Assembly: GCA_963635575.1 (NCBI GenBank)
Contig: CAVHFU010000026.1
Coordinates: forward strand, 1-20,527
Length of the DNA: 20,527 nt
Direction of reading: 5' to 3'
Origin: RGIG9151 sp963635575
GTDB taxonomy: Bacteria; Bacillota; Clostridia; TANB77; RGIG9151
Shown: in pieces, positions 16,664-20,527 of the stretch
How the letters are laid out: the number at the start of each line of letters is the position of its first letter
Position numbering within the stretch: position 1 is the first letter of the stretch
Translations under genes and position numbers: made by a program
Notes under the pieces: generated by a model
What the model was told of the DNA's origin: nothing
Seen by the model: only the letters and a program-made list of their open reading frames with translations
Databases searched by the model: none

Positions 16664-17122
16664 TTATAATATCTCTAGAACTTCCTTAGGAACCCATTTG
16701 TCAATATTTTTACCATACTTATGTAATTCCATAACAACAGATGAGCTTATATGTGCTGTTTTACCAGCTCTAAAATAAATTGTTTCGACACCAGAAACCT
16801 TGCTATTTACAACAGCCAAATTTTCCTCATACTCATAGTCCGTTCCGTTTCTTAATCCTCTTACTAAGAACTTTGCCCCCTTTTGCATCGCAAAATCAAC
16901 AGTAAGACCGTCAAACACGTAAACTTCAGCGTTATTAATTCCGTTACTTGCTATTACTTTTTGAATTGCACTTTTCATAGCTTCTTTATCCGTTCGTCTC
17001 TTTTTCTCACTATTAACCGCAATCGCAACATAAACGGTATCAAAAACCTCAGCCGCTTGCCTTAAAACGTGTAAATGTCCAATCGTAAATGGGTCAAACG
17101 ACCCCGCATATACAGCCTTCAT
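16664..17122 (-). CDS. coaD: Phosphopantetheine adenylyltransferase CoaD
   Basis: CoaD transfers AMP from ATP to 4'-phosphopantetheine, giving dephospho-CoA, the penultimate step of CoA synthesis. The 152-residue protein is a nucleotidyltransferase with GSFDPFTIGHLHVL carrying the (H/T)xGH motif (T13-H16), VAIAVNSEKK, FLVRGLRNGTDYEYE (typical of CoaD) and the ISSS block (TAHISSSVVMEL) that helps bind the nucleotide. It is a little shorter than the usual 158-165 residues but has no missing block. A near-perfect AGGAGG lies 8 bp before the ATG. It lies 16 bp after ispG and 12 bp before ligA. Confidence 0.96.
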   Translation of the reverse strand: MKAVYAGSFDPFTIGHLHVLRQAAEVFDTVYVAIAVNSEKKRRTDKEAMKSAIQKVIASNGINNAEVYVFDGLTVDFAMQKGAKFLVRGLRNGTDYEYEENLAVVNSKVSGVETIYFRAGKTAHISSSVVMELHKYGKNIDKWVPKEVLEIL

Positions 17123-17138
17123 ATAAAGCCCTCCTAAA

Positions 17139-18182
17139 TTATGAATTAATTAAATTTATCAATTCTTCAACTATTTTTTCTTCTGGAACTTTTTTTATTA
17201 TTTCTCCCTTCTTAAACAGTAACCCACAGCCGTCACCACAAGCAACTCCAAAATCTGCTTCACTAGCCTCTCCTGGTCCATTCACAGCACATCCCATAAC
17301 GGCCACTTTTATATTTTTATCTATATTTTCTACTGCTTTTTCAACCCTCTCGGCAATTGGTAGCATATTTACCTTGGTTCTTCCACAAGTAGGACAAGAT
17401 ACGAACTCAACACCTTTATTTCTTATGCCCATTCCCTTTAAGATCTGCCAACCAACCTTTACCTCATCAACCGGGTCAGAAGTCAATGACACTCTTAGTG
17501 TATCTCCAATTCCTTCATTTAATAAAATTCCTATTCCCATAGAATTCTTAATCGTTCCGCCAAGTAACGTTCCGGCCTCTGTTACTCCAATATGTAAAGG
17601 ATAATCACATTTTTCAGACAATAATTTATAGGCTTTAATCGTATCAGGCACATTAGAAACCTTAAGCGAAACAACCATATTATTAAAATTCAAATCCTCT
17701 AAAAGCTTTACATGTTCATACGCGCTTTCAACCAGCCCATCAACAGTAACCTTTCCGTATTTTTCAATTACACGCTTTGCAAGAGAGCCACCATTAACTC
17801 CAACTCTTATCGGAATATCTCTTTCTTTTGCCGTATCAACAACAGCTCTAACCCTGTCAATATTCCCAATATTTCCGGGATTAATTCTTATTTTATCAAC
17901 TCCATTTTTCATTGCTTCAATAGCTAATCTATAATCAAAATGTATATCAGCAACAATAGGAATAGAAATTTGTTTTTTAATCTCACCTATAGCTTGTGCC
18001 GCTTCCATATCTAAAACAGCCACTCTTATTATTTCACAGCCTACATCTGTAAGTTCTTTTATTTGATTTACAGTAGCAGCAACATCTCTTGTATCTGTAT
18101 TGCACATAGATTGAACTAAAATAGGCTCGTTTCCTCCTATATATCTATCTCCAATTCTTACTTTCCTAGTCATTTTTCTCAT
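17139..18182 (-). CDS. ispG: 4-hydroxy-3-methylbut-2-enyl diphosphate synthase IspG (GcpE)
   Basis: IspG is the iron-sulfur enzyme of the non-mevalonate (MEP) isoprenoid pathway that reduces methylerythritol cyclodiphosphate to HMBPP. The 347-residue protein has the TIM-barrel start (GGNEPILVQSMCNTDTRD), IVADIHFDYRLAIEAM and KIRINPGNIG, and the C-terminal [4Fe-4S] domain with C263, C266 (CPTCGRT) and C298 followed by E305 (GCAVNGPGEASEAD). The ATG at 18182 has a GGGGG site 8 bp upstream; a second in-frame Met at 18173 is less well spaced. It is the first gene of the long minus-strand run and lies just downstream of the promoter at 18211-18239. Confidence 0.97.
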   Translation of the reverse strand: MRKMTRKVRIGDRYIGGNEPILVQSMCNTDTRDVAATVNQIKELTDVGCEIIRVAVLDMEAAQAIGEIKKQISIPIVADIHFDYRLAIEAMKNGVDKIRINPGNIGNIDRVRAVVDTAKERDIPIRVGVNGGSLAKRVIEKYGKVTVDGLVESAYEHVKLLEDLNFNNMVVSLKVSNVPDTIKAYKLLSEKCDYPLHIGVTEAGTLLGGTIKNSMGIGILLNEGIGDTLRVSLTSDPVDEVKVGWQILKGMGIRNKGVEFVSCPTCGRTKVNMLPIAERVEKAVENIDKNIKVAVMGCAVNGPGEASEADFGVACGDGCGLLFKKGEIIKKVPEEKIVEELINLINS

Positions 18183-18210
18183 ATCACTATCCCCCTAATT
18201 TACCACATAT

Positions 18211-18239
18211 ATTTTATACATTTTTTTGCAAAACGTCAA
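18211..18239 (-). promoter_or_regulatory. Sigma-A-type promoter of the ispG operon
   Basis: On the minus strand, TTGACG (18239-18234) and TAAAAT (18216-18211) are separated by 17 bp, with hexamer matches of 5/6 and 5/6 to consensus. Transcription would begin near 18204 and give a short leader before the ispG ribosome binding site. The promoter lies wholly in the 54-bp direct repeat beside the IS, so an identical copy exists at 20171-20199. Confidence 0.65.
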
Positions 18240-18264
18240 ACTTTCGGCAATATTTTATTTAGGA
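18211..18264. repeat. Left copy of a 54-bp direct repeat flanking the IS1634-family element
   Basis: It is identical to 20171-20224 over 54 bp, with a mismatch immediately on each side. The two copies abut the outer ends of the IS, as a target-site duplication would. IS1634-family elements (for example IS1549) are known for unusually long target duplications, so this length is in character. Confidence 0.9.
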
Positions 18265-18300
18265 CGGAAGTTTGACACTTGTGAATAAAAATAATTCTTA

Positions 18301-18327
18301 AAAGCATGATCAATGCTTTATTTTTTT
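18301..18327 (+). terminator. Terminator-like hairpin inside the IS left end
   Basis: A perfect 7-bp stem (aaagcat 18301-18307, atgcttt 18313-18319) with a 5-nt loop is followed by seven T residues at 18321-18327. Facing + and placed before the transposase promoter, it would stop transcription entering from outside, a common way for an IS to avoid activation by neighbouring promoters. Confidence 0.65.
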
Positions 18328-18348
18328 GTCAAATTTTTAATTTTAGTA

Positions 18349-18392
18349 TTGCGTACTTATCGTACTTGGTGTATAATATCTCTGTACGGAGG
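18349..18392 (+). promoter_or_regulatory. Transposase promoter and ribosome binding site with a repeated CGTACTT motif
   Basis: A perfect TATAAT lies at 18372-18377; 17 bp upstream is a weak -35, ttgcgt (18349-18354). GGAGG at 18388-18392 is 8 bp before the ATG. Two direct copies of CGTACTT (18352-18358 and 18361-18367) fall between the -35 and -10, where a bound protein would block the promoter. Confidence 0.55.
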
Positions 18393-18400
18393 AAAAAGAT

Positions 18401-20095
18401 ATGAGATTAAAAATTACAAAAACAAATTCAGATACAAATTACTACATCATAAAAGATGTTACTAAGAACGGAAAAAGGACTACTCAAATATATGAAAAAC
18501 TCGGAAACATTAAGTGCATTTCTGAACGTGCTAATGGCGAATCACCTTTAGAGTGGCTTAATAAATACATAGAGAGTCTAAATAATGAACTGAAAAAAGG
18601 TAATGAAAATGTTGTAATAAAAAAATCAACTTCTTCATTATTGGAAAAAAATGTGCAAAATTCTTTTAATATTGGTTATGTGTTTTTACAAAAAATTTAC
18701 AATGCATTAAAACTAAATGAAATTTGTAAAAATATTTCTCAAAAATATAAATTTGAATATGACTTAAACTCAATTCTTTCAAGATTAATATATACAAGGA
18801 TTTTAGAACCTTCTTCCAAACTTTCTTCTTTTGAATCTTCTAAAAATTTTTTAGAACAACCTAATTTTGGACTCCATCATATTTACAGAGCTTTAGAAGT
18901 TATTGCTAAGGAAACTGAAAATATTGAAGCTGAGGTCTACAAAAATAGTTTAGATTTGGTTAAACGTAATTCTAAAATTTTGTATTATGACTGTACTAAT
19001 TATTTCTTTGAAACAGAACAACCCGAAGGAATTAAGCAGTATGGGGTATCTAAAGAACATAGACCTAATCCAATTGTTCAAATGGGCTTATTTATGGATG
19101 GAAATGGATTTCCTCTCGCTTTTTCAATAAACTCAGGAAATACAAATGAACAAATTACATTGAAACCTTTAGAACAAAGAATAATTAAAGACTTTGGATT
19201 ATCTAAATTTGTTGTCTGTACTGATGCTGATTTAGCTTCTAATGAAAATAGAATTTTTAACAATATGCAAAATCGTTCCTTTATTGTTACTCAGTCGCTT
19301 AAGAAAATTAAAGGTCACCTAAAAGAGTGGGCTCTTTCTCCTGAGGGATGGAGGAAAAATAATTCTAAAAAAGTTATAAATTTAGAAAACATAGACATCA
19401 TGTCTAATAATGATGATGTATATTACAAAGAACGTTGGATTAAAGAAAATGGCTTAGAACAAAGGTTAATAATTTCTTACTCACCTAAATATGCCGCCTA
19501 CCAAAAAGCCATTAGGAATTCTCAAATTTTAAGAGCACAAGAATTAATAAATAACCCTTCTAAAATTTCAAAAAGTAGACAAAACGATCCTAAACGTTTT
19601 GTTACTTCTAAAAGTATTACTGCTGATGGTGAAATTACTGAAAAAAGAGTTGTTTCCTTAAATGAAACTGCCATTAAAGATGAAGAAATGTTTGATGGCT
19701 TTTATGCTGTTTGTACCACCCTTGAAGATGACATTAGTGAAATTATTAAAGTAAATAAACGCAGGTGGGAAATTGAAGAATCTTTTAGAATCCTAAAATC
19801 TGAATTTAAGGCTAGACCTGTTTACTTAAAAAATGATGACAGAATAAAGGCTCATTTTACTATTTGTTTCCTTTCGCTAGTTGTTTACAGAATTTTAGAA
19901 AGCAAGTTAGAGAATCAATATACTAGCCATGAAATTATATCGAGCCTAAGAAATATGAATTTATTAAAAGAACAAACATCATATATTCCAACTTATACAA
20001 GAACTGATATAACAGATTTATTACATGATAAATTTGGGTTTAGAACTGATTATGAAATACTAAACAAGAAATATATTCAAAAAATATTAAAATAA
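18401..20095 (+). CDS. IS1634-family transposase
   Basis: The 564-residue protein is a DDE transposase of the IS1634 branch of the IS4 superfamily, which cuts the element out at its inverted repeats and joins it to the target. It opens with the short beta-rich head typical of the family (MRLKITKTNSDTNYYIIKD, then YEKLGNI), followed by a helical segment with LSRLIYTRILEPSSK. The catalytic domain shows the first Asp in LYYDCTNYFFE, the conserved GLFMDGNGFPLAFSINSGNTNE block, the second Asp in VVCTDADLAS, and the Glu in NKRRWEIEESFRILKSEFKARPVYL, which carries the R-x-x-IE-x-x-F motif. The C-terminal helix region includes AHFTICFLSLVVYRIL. Length is normal and there are no stops. It is the only gene in the element and the only complete + strand gene in the window. 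Confidence 0.95.
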   Translation: MRLKITKTNSDTNYYIIKDVTKNGKRTTQIYEKLGNIKCISERANGESPLEWLNKYIESLNNELKKGNENVVIKKSTSSLLEKNVQNSFNIGYVFLQKIYNALKLNEICKNISQKYKFEYDLNSILSRLIYTRILEPSSKLSSFESSKNFLEQPNFGLHHIYRALEVIAKETENIEAEVYKNSLDLVKRNSKILYYDCTNYFFETEQPEGIKQYGVSKEHRPNPIVQMGLFMDGNGFPLAFSINSGNTNEQITLKPLEQRIIKDFGLSKFVVCTDADLASNENRIFNNMQNRSFIVTQSLKKIKGHLKEWALSPEGWRKNNSKKVINLENIDIMSNNDDVYYKERWIKENGLEQRLIISYSPKYAAYQKAIRNSQILRAQELINNPSKISKSRQNDPKRFVTSKSITADGEITEKRVVSLNETAIKDEEMFDGFYAVCTTLEDDISEIIKVNKRRWEIEESFRILKSEFKARPVYLKNDDRIKAHFTICFLSLVVYRILESKLENQYTSHEIISSLRNMNLLKEQTSYIPTYTRTDITDLLHDKFGFRTDYEILNKKYIQKILK

Positions 20096-20115
20096 AATTT
20101 AAGTACGCATTTTAA

Positions 20116-20154
20116 AAACGCCAGAAGCCTTTGTACAAAAGGTTTCTGACGTTT
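20116..20154. terminator. Long hairpin inside the IS right end, possible bidirectional terminator
   Basis: Two 17-nt arms (20116-20132 and 20138-20154) pair at 16 of 17 positions, counting one G-U, around a 5-nt loop. It sits 20 bp after the transposase stop. On the minus strand it is followed by a short T run (ttttt before aaaatg), so it could end transposase mRNA and also stop antisense transcription from the duplicated promoter at 20171-20199. Confidence 0.5.
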
Positions 20155-20170
20155 AACTGTCAAACTCGAG

Positions 20171-20224
20171 ATTTTATACATTTTTTTGCAAAACGTCAAA
20201 CTTTCGGCAATATTTTATTTAGGA
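20171..20224. repeat. Right copy of the 54-bp direct repeat flanking the IS
   Basis: It is identical to 18211-18264. It contains a second copy of the TTGACG-17-TAAAAT promoter (20199-20171, minus strand), now separated from ispG by the IS and pointing into the IS antisense to the transposase. Confidence 0.9.
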
Positions 20225-20280
20225 TTATAAAATGTTTTTAATTAGCGCTGTATTGTTAATGTACTACATATTTTAAACAA

Positions 20281-20310
20281 CAAAAAACGCTAAACCTTTA
20301 AGATTTAGCG
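20281..20310 (-). terminator. Rho-independent terminator of the tRNA-Arg gene
   Basis: A 7-bp stem (cgctaaa 20288-20294, tttagcg 20304-20310) with a 9-nt loop is followed on the minus strand by six T residues (20282-20287). It starts 8 bp after the tRNA's CCA end. A ctttttat on the other side means it could also act on + strand transcripts. Confidence 0.75.
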
Positions 20311-20317
20311 CTTTTTA

Positions 20318-20394
20318 TGGTGTGCCTGAGACGATTCGAACGTCCGGCCAACGGCTTAGAAGGCCGTTGCTCTATCCTGCTGAGCTACAGGCAC
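20318..20394 (-). tRNA. tRNA-Arg (anticodon UCU), CCA encoded
   Basis: The minus strand folds as a full cloverleaf. The acceptor stem is GTGCCTG (20394-20388) with CAGGCAC (20328-20322), discriminator A and an encoded CCA (20320-20318). The D arm is TAGCTCAGCAGGATAGAGC. The anticodon stem-loop is acggc-CTTCTAA-gccgt, giving anticodon TCT, which reads AGA/AGG Arg codons. The T loop is the canonical GTTCGAATC. Length with CCA is 77 nt. It is a single tRNA gene with its own promoter and terminator. Confidence 0.96.
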
Positions 20395-20416
20395 ATATGT
20401 AACTCACAACAGGGTT

Positions 20417-20445
20417 ATTATACAATGTAATTTCATAAAAATCAA
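20417..20445 (-). promoter_or_regulatory. Promoter of the tRNA-Arg gene
   Basis: On the minus strand, TTGATT (20445-20440) and a perfect TATAAT (20422-20417) are separated by 17 bp. The start of transcription would be near 20410, about 15 bp before the mature tRNA. Confidence 0.7.
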
Positions 20446-20503
20446 GTGCTTTTTTATAAATTCCTTATAAAATATGATTAATTTTTGATAAAATCCTATA
20501 TAT

Positions 20504-20527
20504 TAATTTTTGAAAATGTCCCAAATA
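20504..20527. repeat. Terminal repeat of a second copy of the left-hand IS family, running off the window
   Basis: The 18 bp taatttttgaaaatgtcc (20504-20521) are the exact reverse complement of 365-382. Orientation is as expected if a related IS begins here and continues beyond the edge. The 110 bp between the tRNA gene and this repeat hold only the tRNA promoter and A+T-rich DNA. Confidence 0.55.

Larger units (their letters stand above)
18265..20170 (+). mobile_element. IS1634-family insertion sequence, complete, about 1.9 kb
   Basis: The element spans the DNA between the two 54-bp direct repeats (1906 bp). Its ends are imperfect inverted repeats matching at 12 of the outer 16 positions, with a shared 9-bp core AGTTTGACA at 18269-18277 and its complement at 20158-20166. 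It holds one transposase gene, a terminator-like hairpin inside the left end and a second long hairpin inside the right end. All parts look intact, so a recent and possibly still active insertion is likely. Confidence 0.85.

Noticed and set aside
18211..20224. The 54-bp repeats as CRISPR repeats or as att sites of a prophage or integron
   Set aside because: There are only two copies, 1.9 kb apart, directly bordering a transposase element with its own inverted repeats; no integrase, cas genes or spacers are present.
365..20521. The whole 20-kb window as a composite transposon
   Set aside because: The interior is conserved housekeeping DNA, both outer ISs are incomplete in view, and no outer target duplication can be seen.

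Overview
The window reads as chromosomal DNA of a low-GC Gram-positive bacterium, most likely a member of the Clostridia (Bacillota). The case rests on very A+T-rich DNA, the standard code, GGAGG-type ribosome binding sites, a GatCAB amidotransferase, the rbgA-rnhB pair, a UgtP-type glycosyltransferase and a tRNA gene that encodes its own CCA. I cannot name the genus from the sequence alone.

Layout. Positions 3-314 hold the 3' end of a DDE transposase on the + strand, followed by that IS's right end near 365-388 and a palindromic repeat at 425-529. From 520 to 18182 every convincing gene lies on the minus strand, tightly packed. In transcription order, starting at the right, they are ispG, coaD, ligA, a UgtP/MGDG-synthase-type glycosyltransferase, gatC, gatA, gatB, miaB, an unrecognised 594-residue protein with an HExxH motif, mutS, a DUF1653 protein, a PAP2 phosphatase, a 5'-truncated flavodoxin-domain remnant, a frameshifted YhcG/DUF1016 PD-(D/E)XK nuclease, rbgA and rnhB. 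Gaps are mostly under 70 bp and several genes overlap, so the run can behave as one long operon or a few nested ones. A good sigma-A-type promoter (TTGACG, 17 bp, TAAAAT) lies just upstream of ispG. The genes serve isoprenoid and CoA synthesis, DNA ligation and mismatch repair, Asn/Gln-tRNA formation, tRNA modification, membrane glycolipid synthesis, 50S assembly and RNA-DNA hybrid removal.

The right end (18211-20224) is an IS1634-family insertion sequence with a complete 564-residue transposase. It sits between two perfect 54-bp direct repeats, which are best read as an unusually long target-site duplication. That duplicated segment contains the ispG promoter, so the insertion copied the promoter instead of separating it from its operon. 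Beyond the IS is a minus-strand tRNA-Arg(UCU) gene with its own promoter and terminator. At 20504-20521 an exact 18-bp copy, in inverted orientation, of the terminal repeat at 365-382 suggests that another copy of the left-hand IS family begins there. The window may therefore be an assembly piece bounded by one repeated IS.

The genes are mostly housekeeping and I see no clear undescribed multi-gene system. The points most worth a second look are the promoter-carrying long target duplication, the unrecognised HExxH protein between miaB and mutS, the rnhB 3' end that is supplied by a palindromic repeat, and the decaying flavodoxin/YhcG segment inside an otherwise intact operon.
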